Below, piece after piece: positions 9,907-18,207 of a stretch of DNA of 64,000 nt. Source of the DNA: Amphritea sp. (GTDB taxonomy: Bacteria > Pseudomonadota > Gammaproteobacteria > Pseudomonadales > Balneatricaceae); NCBI RefSeq assembly GCF_016744155.1, contig NZ_JADGEW010000010.1, positions 26,410 through 90,409 of the forward strand, given 5' to 3'. Position numbers and translations under genes: made by a program. Each line of letters opens with the position of its first letter. Position 1 is the stretch's first letter. The notes below the pieces were generated by a model that made no database searches, was not told the origin of the DNA, and was given only the letters and a program-made list of their open reading frames with translations.

Positions 9907-10704
9907 TTAATGGCTGTTGATACGCGTCTTAGATGAATAGCTCCAGAAAATCAGGATAAGACCGCCTAGTATCATCGGAGTCGACAGAAATTGCCCCATG
10001 GTTATTGAGTTGGCGAAGATAAAACCGATATGGGCATCAGGTTGCCTGAATTGCTCGACAAAGAGTCGAAAGGTGCCGTAACCAGTAAGAAATAAGCCAG
10101 AGATTGCCATTGGTGGCTTAGGTTTAGATGAAAACCACCAGAGGATGGTAAATAAAAGTATTCCCTCAAGAGCGAACTGATAGAGCTGTGAGGGGTGTCT
10201 TGGTAAAGGACCTGCTTCAGGGAACACCATCGCCCAGGGCTTATCAGAAACTCGCCCCCACAGTTCTCCTCCGATAAAGTTACCAATACGACCGGCAGCT
10301 AAACCTAAAGGCACTAACGGTGCTGTGAAATCTGCAACTTCAAAGAAGCGTTTGTTTATTCGGAGACTAAAGTAATAGAGTGCAGTAATAACACCTAACA
10401 GCCCTCCGTGGAATGACATTCCTCCTTCCCAAATTTTAAGAAGCCAGAATGGATTGCTGAGAAACTGATCGAAATTATAGAACAGTACATATCCGAATCG
10501 TCCGCCTATAATCACACCGACAGCAGACCAAAATATCAGATCTGAAACTTGATCCTTGGTCCAGTTCGAGTTTGGTTTTCCTGCACGATGACAAGCTAGT
10601 AACCAAGCGGCACCAAAGCCAACGAGATACATTAATCCATACCAGTGAATTTTTAATGGGCCTATAGATACTGCTATTGGATCTATGTTTGGATAAATTA
10701 ACAC
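9907..10704 (-). CDS. lgt: Prolipoprotein diacylglyceryl transferase (island paralogue)
   Basis: Lgt moves diacylglyceryl from phosphatidylglycerol to the lipobox cysteine of prolipoproteins at the inner membrane. The 265 residues show the Lgt signature [14 protein letters not shown], the early [11 protein letters not shown] segment and the [11 protein letters not shown] loop, with seven membrane segments. The signature has Gly where most Lgt proteins have Asn (GNFIGGE versus GNFINGE). Most bacteria carry one essential lgt elsewhere, so this looks like an accessory copy. It could serve island lipoproteins such as the cytochrome at 7853. Confidence 0.88.
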   Translation of the reverse strand: MLIYPNIDPIAVSIGPLKIHWYGLMYLVGFGAAWLLACHRAGKPNSNWTKDQVSDLIFWSAVGVIIGGRFGYVLFYNFDQFLSNPFWLLKIWEGGMSFHGGLLGVITALYYFSLRINKRFFEVADFTAPLVPLGLAAGRIGNFIGGELWGRVSDKPWAMVFPEAGPLPRHPSQLYQFALEGILLFTILWWFSSKPKPPMAISGLFLTGYGTFRLFVEQFRQPDAHIGFIFANSITMGQFLSTPMILGGLILIFWSYSSKTRINSH

Positions 10705-10823
10705 TCTGAGCTCTCTTTTATAGCTATATAAAAATGATGACTATTAAATTTACTCTTTCTTAAATCAGGAACAGAATAGTCAGGAACTGCCTAATGAAAT
10801 CTAGTCAGTTCAAATTAGCGATA

Positions 10824-10852
10824 TAAAAAAGCCTCTGCTTACAAAGGCTTTA
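10824..10852 (-). terminator. Terminator of the copAB operon
   Basis: Read on the minus strand, AAAGCCT, a short loop and AGGCTTTTTTA form a stem with a T-run, 14 bp after the copB stop codon. Confidence 0.7.
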
Positions 10853-10865
10853 TCAATGTCTTTAC

Positions 10866-11573
10866 TTAGAACCAGCCTTTTATTCCCATTACTAATTGCG
10901 TATCGTTAGTAACCTCTCCATCATCTCTTGCATATGAAGCAGTCTGTCCTAATTTCCTTTCCCAATTGATGCCGATATAAGGTGAAAACTCTCGACGAAT
11001 TTCATAGCGGAGCCTCAATCCCAGCTCTATATCAGAGACTCCCGACCCTATACCGCGTTCTCTATCGTTTTTACCGAATAGGTTGATTTCTGCTTCAGGT
11101 GATAGTACTAACTTCTGGGTCAGCATAACTTCGTACTCTGTTGCTAAACGAATATTCGTTTGCCCTGACTCGCCAACAAATAGATTCACATCGGTTTCAA
11201 AAAAATAGGGTGCTAAACCTTGTATGCCGATAGCGGCCCAGTTTTGTGAAGGTTTTGGGTTAAAGTCATGCCGTATGCCTGCTTGTAAGTCCCAGTAAGG
11301 TGCGATTGCTTTACTGTACAATAGCTGTAGTTCGGCGCTTTCCGTTTCGTCGTTAACGCGCTCTCCTTTGGTTTTGAATGTGAGCTTATTAAGGTCATAT
11401 CCCGCCCATCCCTGTATTTCCCAAACTAAGGGGTAGCCTGAGCTGGTGTCTCGTTTCTCTAGCTGATCAACTTGTACCATTGTCAGCAAAGGGTCATCCC
11501 CCCCTCCTGCGATAGCTGGTGTACCCATTATCATGGAGGAAAGAATAAGAATATTAATTGTTAGGTTCTTCAT
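10866..11573 (-). CDS. copB: CopB-type outer-membrane copper resistance protein
   Basis: CopB is an outer-membrane beta-barrel found next to CopA in plasmid and chromosomal copper resistance. The 235-residue protein has a signal peptide (MKNLTINILILSSMIMG, cleavage near AIAGG) and alternating hydrophobic strands ending in aromatic F (GIKGWF), typical of barrels. It is shorter than many CopB proteins because it lacks the long Met/His-rich N-terminal extension. ATG 11573 is chosen because GGAGA lies just upstream; the longer reading from 11606 would add residues before the signal peptide and overlap copA. Confidence 0.88.
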   Translation of the reverse strand: MKNLTINILILSSMIMGTPAIAGGGDDPLLTMVQVDQLEKRDTSSGYPLVWEIQGWAGYDLNKLTFKTKGERVNDETESAELQLLYSKAIAPYWDLQAGIRHDFNPKPSQNWAAIGIQGLAPYFFETDVNLFVGESGQTNIRLATEYEVMLTQKLVLSPEAEINLFGKNDRERGIGSGVSDIELGLRLRYEIRREFSPYIGINWERKLGQTASYARDDGEVTNDTQLVMGIKGWF

Positions 11574-11586
11574 TTTTATCTCCAAG

Positions 11587-13419
11587 TTAGCTGACGTGAA
11601 CTTCACGGAACATGCCGGCCATATGGTAAATTAGGTGGCAGTGGTAAGCCCATTTTCCTTTTGCGTCGGCTGTAACCCGATAGCTGATTTTAGCACCTGG
11701 TTGTACTACTACTGTGTGCTTACGGGGAATGTACTTATCGTCACCTGTTTCCAAATCACTCCACATACCGTGTAAGTGCATTGGGTGATTCATCATCGTA
11801 TCGTTCACGAAATTAATACGAACTCGCTCTCCGTATTTAAACTGTAGCGGTACTGCATCACTGTATTTGACACCATTGATAGACCACATGTATCGGCTCA
11901 TGTTTCCTGTTAAATGGAGGTCTATTTCTCGACTTGGCTCTCTTTCATCGGGTGTTTTATTGAGGTTTTTCAGGTCAGCATAAGTTAAAACGCGACGCCC
12001 ATTATTTCTCAACCCTACACCTGGATCATCTAATCGATATTGGGGGTTGCTTGCTCGTGCATCAACATGTGGTCCGTACTCAGTCGATGCGTGCATGGTA
12101 GACGAGTCTCGATTCATCGGCATTTTGGAGAGATCCATGCCCGCCATTTTACCCATCGGCATTTTGGAGTGATCCATACCCGCCATTTTACCCATCGGCA
12201 TTTTGGCGTGATCCATACCCGCCATTTTACCCATCGGCATTTTGGCGTGATCCATACCAGCCATACCAGCTATACCAGCCATACCGTCCATACTGCCCAT
12301 TCCCATATCCTGATGAGTTAAAATAGGAACTGGATCCAATGTTGGAACGGCCGCACTCATGCTTAAGTCGGGAGTTAATGTACCTCTGGCATACCCTGAA
12401 CGATCGATTGCCTGCGCAAATACAGAGTAGGCGGTATCACTATTGGGTTCGACGATAACATCGTAGGTTTCAGCCACGCCGATACGGAATTCGTCAACAG
12501 ATACTGGCTGTACATATTGACCATCAGCTGCCACTACTGTCATTTTTAAACCAGGAATACGGACATCAAAAAACGTCATAGCCGCACCATTAATAAAACG
12601 TAAGCGAATTTTCTCACCGCGTTTGAAAAGACCTTTCCAGCCTTCAGAAGGAGTCTCACCATTCATTAAGAATGTATAAGTATATCCAGTGACATCTGAA
12701 ATATCGGTTTCACTCATCCGCATTTGGTTCCACATCTCCCTTGCGTTCAATGTGTCCTTTACGCCATTACCTTTAACCTCTTTCCATAAATCAGAAGCAG
12801 TTCTTTCGTTGAAGTTATAGTAATGGCTGAGCTTTTTTAGCTTGGCATAAATATTGGTAGGGTTCTCATCACTCCAATCAGACAGCATCACGACATATTC
12901 TCTGTCGTAGGTAAATGGTTCAGGTTCAATCGGATCGATGATAATGGCACCATAGAGACCGGTTTGCTCCTGATAGCCTGAATGGCTATGGTACCAATAG
13001 GTGCCGGATTGCTTAGCATCAAATTGATAAGTAAAGTGTTCGCCTGGTTTTATACCGTCATAGCTTAACCCCGGGACGCCATCCATATTGCTTGGCAAAA
13101 TGAGACCGTGCCAGTGTATTGAGCTAGTTTCACTTAGATTATTTGCAACATTTAGCGTGATCTTATCGCCTTCTTTGAAACGTAAAATCGGAGCAGGTAA
13201 GGAATTATTCACCGTGGTAGCTATTCTCGGCTTACCTGTAAAGTTAACGGCTTGTTCACCAATGGTGAGATTTAATAAGTTGCCTCTTAATACTTCTTGC
13301 TGTCGGGACAAGCTAGGTGCGGCAAATAGGCGGCCTGAACTCATGCCGAATCCTGCCATAACCCCGCCGAGGGTAAGCCCTGTAACAAATTGGCGTCGAT
13401 TAATATTTATTCGTTTCAT
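11587..13419 (-). CDS. copA: CopA-type periplasmic multicopper oxidase
   Basis: This copper-resistance oxidase converts Cu+ to less toxic Cu2+ in the periplasm and stores copper. The 610-residue protein starts with a Tat signal (NRRQFVTG). It carries the four copper motifs: HWHG, WYHSHSG, HPMHLHG and the C-terminal HCHLIYHMAGM. Residues about 373-436 form a Met-rich insert with tandem MAGMDHAKMPMGK-like repeats. It lies 13 bp upstream of copB in one operon. A CopR-like box is at 13779-13811. This gene should not be confused with the P-type ATPase at 27690, which shares the name CopA in other species. Confidence 0.95.
   Translation of the reverse strand: MKRININRRQFVTGLTLGGVMAGFGMSSGRLFAAPSLSRQQEVLRGNLLNLTIGEQAVNFTGKPRIATTVNNSLPAPILRFKEGDKITLNVANNLSETSSIHWHGLILPSNMDGVPGLSYDGIKPGEHFTYQFDAKQSGTYWYHSHSGYQEQTGLYGAIIIDPIEPEPFTYDREYVVMLSDWSDENPTNIYAKLKKLSHYYNFNERTASDLWKEVKGNGVKDTLNAREMWNQMRMSETDISDVTGYTYTFLMNGETPSEGWKGLFKRGEKIRLRFINGAAMTFFDVRIPGLKMTVVAADGQYVQPVSVDEFRIGVAETYDVIVEPNSDTAYSVFAQAIDRSGYARGTLTPDLSMSAAVPTLDPVPILTHQDMGMGSMDGMAGIAGMAGMDHAKMPMGKMAGMDHAKMPMGKMAGMDHSKMPMGKMAGMDLSKMPMNRDSSTMHASTEYGPHVDARASNPQYRLDDPGVGLRNNGRRVLTYADLKNLNKTPDEREPSREIDLHLTGNMSRYMWSINGVKYSDAVPLQFKYGERVRINFVNDTMMNHPMHLHGMWSDLETGDDKYIPRKHTVVVQPGAKISYRVTADAKGKWAYHCHLIYHMAGMFREVHVS
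12110..12300 (-). repeat. Tandem 39-bp repeats encoding the Met/His copper-binding insert
   Basis: Inside copA a 39-bp unit encoding MAGMDHAKMPMGK is repeated about four times with small changes (DHAK, DHSK, DLSK) and is flanked by shorter AGMAGM units. Near-identical DNA suggests recent expansion and length variability between strains. Confidence 0.85.
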
Positions 13420-13428
13420 GAGTGCCTC

Positions 13429-13704
13429 TTATCCTTTTGTGACAGTGATTTTTAATTTCATACCCGAGTCGTAATAACCAGGAATACTGTAGGAAGCCTC
13501 TAATACGGCTGTATTTGTAAATGACCAAGTAAGCTCTTTTGTATCGCCCGTTTTTAAAGAAAGAGTTTTACCTTGCTCATGTTGCATATTTGTCATTGTA
13601 TTCATCATGCTGCTAGGCCCTTCCATCATATGAGTGTCATTAGCCAAAAAAGCAGAATTACTGACAAGAACAGCTACGGCACTTAATAGAACTGCTTTTT
13701 TTAT
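13429..13704 (-). pseudogene. Truncated cupredoxin-like protein with lost copper ligands and no ATG
   Basis: The reading upstream of TTG 13647 continues as IKKAVLLSAVAVLVSNSAFLA, an obvious signal peptide. No ATG precedes it in frame; the likely initiation codon is ATA at 13702-13704. The mature part ends TWSFTNTAVLEASYSIPGYYDSGMKLKITV, the C-terminal half of a CopI/plastocyanin-type cupredoxin. In relatives as I know them this region contains a Cys and a His ligand (CxxPGHYEAGM); here both are Tyr and only Met remains. The N-terminal half of the fold is missing. It sits directly upstream of copA in the same operon. It may be a dead gene or a remodelled small protein. Confidence 0.6.
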
Positions 13705-13778
13705 CCTATAAGTCCCATGTTATTTATATCGATAATTAATCGGCGTACGTCGATGTTAATAAATGTAAATGGCTACAA

Positions 13779-13811
13779 GCTGACGCGAACATTATAAATT
13801 TGTAATCTTCG
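13779..13811. promoter_or_regulatory. CopR-like box, copAB promoter (degenerate)
   Basis: GCTGACGCGA is followed by ATTATA-AATT-TGTAAT (13791-13806), matching the stronger boxes at 15567 and 21303 in layout. It sits about 75 bp upstream of the damaged cupredoxin on the side that would drive the leftward copAB transcript. Binding by the neighbouring CopR is inferred. Confidence 0.5.
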
Positions 13812-13925
13812 ACTTCTGGTGGGCAATAACTATTGCCAGAGGAGTATATGAAGATATTGGGTGGGCTGGCTTTACCGAGAAGTAAGTGAAAAGGTACTTA
13901 TTTCTCGCATTCAGAAGTGTGAACG

Positions 13926-14285
13926 TCATTTCTTACCTGGCGGAATTTTATGACAACTCAAAGGCTCATGGACGGTATTATCTTTTACATTCTGGTCAAC
14001 GAATTTATAGTAGCCTTCTTTAAAGTGCGTCCACAAATCATGAGCGACATCAGCACCATGATGTCTGATAATTTTCTCTATACTTTCTAAATTGCAACGT
14101 GATGCATCATAAGCAATATTTAAAACTTCTGAATTATCATCAAATAACACATTGTCGACGCCATAAATCGCATCAATCTCTGTCAGTATGAGGTCCTTAT
14201 TAGTTTCAGTGATGTTTTCTAACCGTAAATGTCTGACGACTAAGTTGACCTCGCTGACGCCGAGTCTATGTTTAGAGTCATTCAT
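13926..14285 (-). CDS. HMA-like (ferredoxin-fold) protein without CxxC
   Basis: The 119-residue protein has a pattern resembling a heavy-metal-associated domain: strand (VNLVVRHLRL), helix (NKDLILTEIDAIYGVDNV), strand (EVLNIAYDAS), helix (NLESIEKIIRHHG). The usual CxxC metal site is absent. A His-rich turn (RHHGADVAHD) and a C-terminal extension (HFKEGYYKFVDQNVKDN) follow. It overlaps the methyltransferase gene upstream by four bases and is the last gene of the DUF2933 operon. Metal handling is inferred only from the fold and neighbours. Confidence 0.55.
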   Translation of the reverse strand: MNDSKHRLGVSEVNLVVRHLRLENITETNKDLILTEIDAIYGVDNVLFDDNSEVLNIAYDASRCNLESIEKIIRHHGADVAHDLWTHFKEGYYKFVDQNVKDNTVHEPLSCHKIPPGKK

Positions 14286-14959
14286 GATTCTTCTCCTTGA
14301 TTATCTGTTTCACTCATAGATGACTTCGGTATGTGAAGTAGTGGAAACCAGCTAGGTGTAATATTCATATATTTTCTATATTCATCCCCAAATTCTAATA
14401 TTGCGACTTGTTCTTCACGCTTTGCTAAACGGATATATACGAAGACTAGAATAGGGAACATCATCAGAGTTACTACGGTGGGCCATTGCAGTAAAAAGCC
14501 AAGCATTATCATAATAAAAGCAATATATTGTGGATGACGGCATCGTGCGTAAAGGCCCGTTGACGCAAGTGCTTTATCTTTTTGTGCTTGATGCAACACA
14601 CTCCATGCTGAAGACAGCGTAAAAAAGCCAATTATGATGAAAATATTACTCGCCATATGTAGAGGGTCCCAATGCGGATTCCCTTCAAACCCTAATAGGG
14701 TGTGTAATAGGTGCCCATTGTCATGTGCAAAGAAATCGATAGCTGGATAGTTATCGGTTAACCAACCGGAAAACAGATAAATGGTTAATGGGAAACCATA
14801 CATTTCTGTAAACAAAGCCACTACGAAGGCTGAGAAGGCACCAAGACTTCGCCAATCGGTTTTGGTTTTGGGTTTAATAAAACTAAAAGCAAAAAAGATA
14901 AATATTGCTGAATTTGCAATCACTAGCCACCAAAGGCCATATGAACCTTCTTCTGACAT
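14282..14959 (-). CDS. Isoprenylcysteine carboxyl methyltransferase (ICMT/PEMT)-family membrane protein
   Basis: The 225-residue membrane protein carries the conserved SAM-binding end of the ICMT/PEMT family: TGLYARCRHPQYIAFIMIMLGF, then LAKREEQVAILEFGDEYRKYM. Bacterial members occur often in metal-resistance clusters, and their substrates are mostly unknown. Its start overlaps the stop of the DUF2933 gene (TAATG), and its end overlaps the HMA-like gene by four bases, so the three genes are translationally linked. The family is clear; the substrate is not. Confidence 0.8.
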   Translation of the reverse strand: MSEEGSYGLWWLVIANSAIFIFFAFSFIKPKTKTDWRSLGAFSAFVVALFTEMYGFPLTIYLFSGWLTDNYPAIDFFAHDNGHLLHTLLGFEGNPHWDPLHMASNIFIIIGFFTLSSAWSVLHQAQKDKALASTGLYARCRHPQYIAFIMIMLGFLLQWPTVVTLMMFPILVFVYIRLAKREEQVAILEFGDEYRKYMNITPSWFPLLHIPKSSMSETDNQGEES

Positions 14960-15273
14960 TAAGATTTACCTTCCTTGTTGTTGATAAGTGACTGACGTTT
15001 CCCTTCTTCAATACCTTTCTGGTATATATTTTTATTCTCTTCGTGTTCTTCATGCTTACTGTGACCATGACCATGACCATGACCATGACCATGACCATGA
15101 CCATGACCATGCTTGCCATGCATAAACAGGTGCATTAATGGGCAGGCTAGAAAAATTAAAAAGGGCAAAAATGTAAAAAAATGTTGCTGATGTTCTACCA
15201 CTAAAAAGTACGTTACTGCGCCAATTAAACCTAGTGCAGCAAGTCCTGAAGGTGTTTTCCAAAAACTAAACAT
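14959..15273 (-). CDS. DUF2933 membrane protein with His-Gly repeat
   Basis: The 104-residue protein has two membrane segments (residues about 8-25 and 31-48), the DUF2933-type CPLMHLFMHGKHGHG junction, a run of about eight HG units, and a charged C-terminal tail. DUF2933 proteins are common in copper-resistance clusters. The CPLMHLFMH sequence and the His run look like a metal-binding surface next to the membrane. It is the first gene of a three-gene operon divergent from copRS. Confidence 0.75.
   Translation of the reverse strand: MFSFWKTPSGLAALGLIGAVTYFLVVEHQQHFFTFLPFLIFLACPLMHLFMHGKHGHGHGHGHGHGHGHGHSKHEEHEENKNIYQKGIEEGKRQSLINNKEGKS
15062..15112. repeat. Hexanucleotide microsatellite (CATGAC)n
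   Basis: About eight copies of a 6-bp unit encode the HGHG run of the DUF2933 protein. Because the unit is six bases, slippage changes the number of His-Gly pairs without breaking the frame. Confidence 0.9.
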
Positions 15274-15647
15274 TCGATCATTCCTTTTTTAGACTTAATC
15301 ACATCGCGATACATTTGCAGCGGGCAATGAGATGGACATTTACCCGCGGCTAGGGATAGGGTAATGACGGTCTCTTTATTGAGTGAAGTCACCGTGCTCA
15401 TTTCTAAACCGTGTTAATGGAATCATCACTCCTAGCTTTATTGGCTCTATAGCAACACTTAAACTTGTTACGTCCTTCATGGGTATAGTTTGCACTGATT
15501 GCCAGTAAGGGTTTATCGTTGTAGGAGCCTTGAAATCTATAATAAACGTATGTCCTTTCAATGGGCTGACATGAGGATTACATTTCTGTAATTTTCATTT
15601 AAAGGTGGTTTTGTGTTTTATAATCACTAAAAATTTATAGGTGTATT
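15274..15647. promoter_or_regulatory. Divergent control region between the DUF2933 operon and copRS
   Basis: This 374-bp gap holds a CopR-like box near copR (15567-15600). On the leftward side of the box, a TTTATTATAG element is conserved with the copy at 21.3 kb and probably marks the -10 of the leftward promoter. A 61-codon reading frame at 15376-15561 overlaps this promoter and is not considered a gene. Nothing else was recognised. Confidence 0.55.
15567..15600. promoter_or_regulatory. CopR-like box upstream of copR
   Basis: GCTGACATGAGG is followed by the perfect inverted repeat ATTACA-TTTC-TGTAAT (15577-15592) and TTTCAT. It starts 81 bp upstream of copR. The core recurs at 21316-21331 and, with changes, at 13791 and 31427-31460, so it is probably the binding site of CopR and allows autoregulation. 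Confidence 0.7.
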
Positions 15648-16337
15648 ATGAAAATACTGATAGTTGAAGATGAAGATAAGACAGGTGAATTTCTTCAACA
15701 GGGGCTTAATGAAGCAGGATTTAATACGGATCTTGCGTGTAATGGGGTAGACGGTCTTCATTTAGCGCTTACACAGGTTGATTCTTATGATCTTATTATT
15801 CTTGATGTCATGTTGCCCGGTCTCGATGGTTGGAAAGTACTAGAGACATTACGTCTGAGCGGCAAAGATATGCCTGTATTGTTTTTAACAGCTCGCGATC
15901 AGGTTGAAGATCGTGTGAAGGGGTTTGAATTAGGTGCCGATGACTATTTGGTAAAGCCCTTTGCGTTTTCAGAGCTTTTGGCGCGAATACGATCTTTACT
16001 AAGACGTACTCGTAGCAAGTCAGAAGCGACAGTGTTGAGTATTGCAGACTTAGAACTTGACCTATTACGCCGGCGGGTTACCAGAGCAGGTCTACGGATT
16101 GATCTGACGGCAAAAGAGTTTTCGCTGTTGGAATTATTTATGAGGCGACAAGGTGAAGTGTTATCTCGGTCTTTAATTGCGTCGCAAGTATGGGATATGA
16201 ACTTTGATAGCGATACCAATGTGATAGAGGTCGCTATTAGGCGGCTTCGTAGTAAAGTAGATGAACCTTTCTCCCCAAAACTCATACACACGCTTAGAGG
16301 GATGGGATATGTCTTAGAGGATTCTGACGAGATATGA
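15648..16337 (+). CDS. copR: Copper-responsive response regulator
   Basis: The 229-residue OmpR-family regulator has a receiver domain with the acidic pocket VEDED, phospho-acceptor Asp at about residue 53 ([14 protein letters not shown]) and Lys in YLVKPF. A winged-helix C-terminal domain ends in the typical RGMGYVLE. It resembles CusR/CopR heavy-metal regulators. It overlaps the kinase gene by four bases. A palindromic box at 15567-15600 precedes it, and decayed copies of its first 20 or so codons occur at 21366 and 31378. Confidence 0.93.
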   Translation: MKILIVEDEDKTGEFLQQGLNEAGFNTDLACNGVDGLHLALTQVDSYDLIILDVMLPGLDGWKVLETLRLSGKDMPVLFLTARDQVEDRVKGFELGADDYLVKPFAFSELLARIRSLLRRTRSKSEATVLSIADLELDLLRRRVTRAGLRIDLTAKEFSLLELFMRRQGEVLSRSLIASQVWDMNFDSDTNVIEVAIRRLRSKVDEPFSPKLIHTLRGMGYVLEDSDEI

Positions 16338-17746
16338 ATCGGGAATTACCTTTAATTTGGCGGCTGACAGGCTTATATACATTGGTGTCTGGTCTTGTTC
16401 TGCTTGGACTTAGTGTCGTGATTGTTCTCTCTATAGAACAGCATTTTATGGGTCAGGATAAAGAGATATTACAAGGAAAAATACAGCTAGTTAGCAAACT
16501 TGCTTCTGAGGGGGAGGGGGTTAATACACTAGAAGAATTTACAGACAAGTTGACATCAGGGTTGATTGGACATAAAGATCTATTGGTTTTAGTTATGCGT
16601 GAGAACGGAGAGTCTCTATATAGCTCTAGGGGAGTAGAGTTCCCAGTTAACAATATAAGAGAAAAGTCCCACTTGATTTCCCCTCATACAATTACCTGGA
16701 ATGCCGAGGGGCAATTTTATCGAGGGCTTGTAGTTACAAAAGATATAAGTACCCAGCCAGAACAGCGAATTATCATATTAACTGCGTTGAATATTAATCA
16801 TCATGATATCTTTATGTCACGCTTTCAAGGTGCGTTATTGTTGTATGTTGTTATCGCTGCATTAATCAGTGGTTTTTTGGGTTGGTTGGCGGCAAAACGA
16901 GGTTTGTTGCCCCTATATCAAATGAAAAATAGTGCATCAGTAGTTACGGCAAATCAATTGAACAAGCGTATGTCTGTTGAAAGTGTACCGGTAGAAATTG
17001 CAGAATTAGCCAGTGCTCTCAATCAGATGTTAGAGAGGTTAGAAGGTGCATTTCGGCGTCTTTCTGAGTTTTCCTCAGATATAGCTCATGAGCTTAGAAC
17101 CCCTGTTAGTAATCTTATGACGCAAACACAGGTAGTGCTGAGTCTCCCTAGAGATGTGCGAACTTATCAAGCTACTCTTGCTTCTAATGCCGAAGAGTAT
17201 GAAAGACTATCGCGTATGATCTCTGACATGCTTTTCCTTGCCAAGGCAGACCATGGATTAACATTACCCTCAAAAGAAATTATAGAACTCGATAAAGAAG
17301 TGGCTGACCTATTCGAGTTTTATGATGCGTTAGCAGAAGATCATGAAATATCACTAAGACTAAAAGGGGAAGGTAGAATTAAAGGTGACCGCCTAATGAT
17401 TCGTCGTGTTATCAATAATTTATTATCTAACGCCATGCGGCACACGTCAGCTAATAGTGCAATTGAAGTGCGGATTGAATTGAGTGATGAGTCAGTTATA
17501 CTCATCGTAAATAATGTTGGTGTCCCTATACCTGAAGAACATATTCCTCACCTTTTTGAGCGTTTTTATCAGGCTGATAAGAACCGTGTGAAAGGTGACT
17601 CGGAAGGCGCTGGTTTAGGTTTGGCAATAACTCGTGCAATCGTCGTCGCTCATAACGGCGAAATATCAGTCACTTCAACGGTTGAAGGTACTAGCTTTCG
17701 TGTTGTGTTTCCAAAAACAGATTATTTGAATAGGGAAACAGGATAA
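16334..17746 (+). CDS. copS: Heavy-metal sensor histidine kinase
   Basis: The 470-residue membrane kinase has TM1 at about residues 13-33, a periplasmic sensor loop and TM2 at about 170-190. A HAMP domain follows, then the dimerisation helix with His about 252 ([15 protein letters not shown]). The ATPase domain has an N-box ([11 protein letters not shown]) and G-box (GAGLGLAI). The order and motifs match CusS/CopS kinases. It pairs with the overlapping copR. Copper or silver sensing is inferred from the family and context. Confidence 0.92.
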   Translation: MNRELPLIWRLTGLYTLVSGLVLLGLSVVIVLSIEQHFMGQDKEILQGKIQLVSKLASEGEGVNTLEEFTDKLTSGLIGHKDLLVLVMRENGESLYSSRGVEFPVNNIREKSHLISPHTITWNAEGQFYRGLVVTKDISTQPEQRIIILTALNINHHDIFMSRFQGALLLYVVIAALISGFLGWLAAKRGLLPLYQMKNSASVVTANQLNKRMSVESVPVEIAELASALNQMLERLEGAFRRLSEFSSDIAHELRTPVSNLMTQTQVVLSLPRDVRTYQATLASNAEEYERLSRMISDMLFLAKADHGLTLPSKEIIELDKEVADLFEFYDALAEDHEISLRLKGEGRIKGDRLMIRRVINNLLSNAMRHTSANSAIEVRIELSDESVILIVNNVGVPIPEEHIPHLFERFYQADKNRVKGDSEGAGLGLAITRAIVVAHNGEISVTSTVEGTSFRVVFPKTDYLNRETG

Positions 17747-18169
17747 TTTTTCTAAAGAGGTAGTGAGATAATCCATAGAAAATCAGGAACTAATATCATT
17801 TTTTCCTCAAGGTTAAAGTACTTTACAGTTTGTGCTTGGATGGTATTAGCTCTATAGCTTCTTGGGTTATCAATCTATCAATAAAAACGCTCAGTGCATT
17901 GTAGTTGTGCCAAGCTTAATGGACTAATGATAATCTTGTATAGTTAAAAGGAGTAGTGTTTGGACCTGCTAGGAACCCATACCAGTTATGAGTTTTCTCA
18001 AGTAAATAGGCCATAGAAACTTATATGGTTTGAGCTTGTTACATCATGTCAGTATGCCACTCCAATTTGTCTGGATTGGCGTTGGGATGTTGAAATACGG
18101 TTGAATTAATTAGGGTACTGGTTCTAATTTCTAAAGGGGTAGAAGTACTACGATTAAGTTGGATACAAC
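17747..18169. other. Intergenic region after copS, no gene seen
   Basis: About 420 AT-rich bases lie between copS and the convergent cytochrome operon. No open frame with a ribosome site, no repeat and no clear promoter was found in this stretch. Confidence 0.5.
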
Positions 18170-18203
18170 AGGTCACCGATTTATACCCGGTGGCCTGTTT
18201 CAA
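18170..18203 (-). terminator. Hairpin downstream of the cytochrome operon
   Basis: CAGGCCACCG and CGGTGACCTG form a near-perfect stem just after the stop of the leftward diheme cytochrome gene. The T-run is poor (TTGTATCC), so termination is likely but not certain. Confidence 0.45.
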
Positions 18204-18207
18204 CCTA

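Noticed and set aside
12040-12321. 93-codon plus-strand frame rich in His repeats
   Set aside because: It is the reverse strand of the copA Met-rich repeats; the repeat pattern comes from the 39-bp units.
13849-13888. Short ATGAAGATATTGG sequence resembling the copR start, right of the copAB box
   Set aside because: Only about ten bases match, too few to call another copR remnant with confidence, although the position relative to the box is suggestive.
15062-15112. Possible CRISPR-like short repeats
   Set aside because: Units are six bases with no spacers, inside a coding region; this is a microsatellite.
15376-15561. 61-codon frame upstream of copR on the minus strand
   Set aside because: It overlaps the conserved leftward promoter element (TTTATTATAG) that also occurs at 21.28 kb, has no signal of codon use, and its start region is better explained as promoter.
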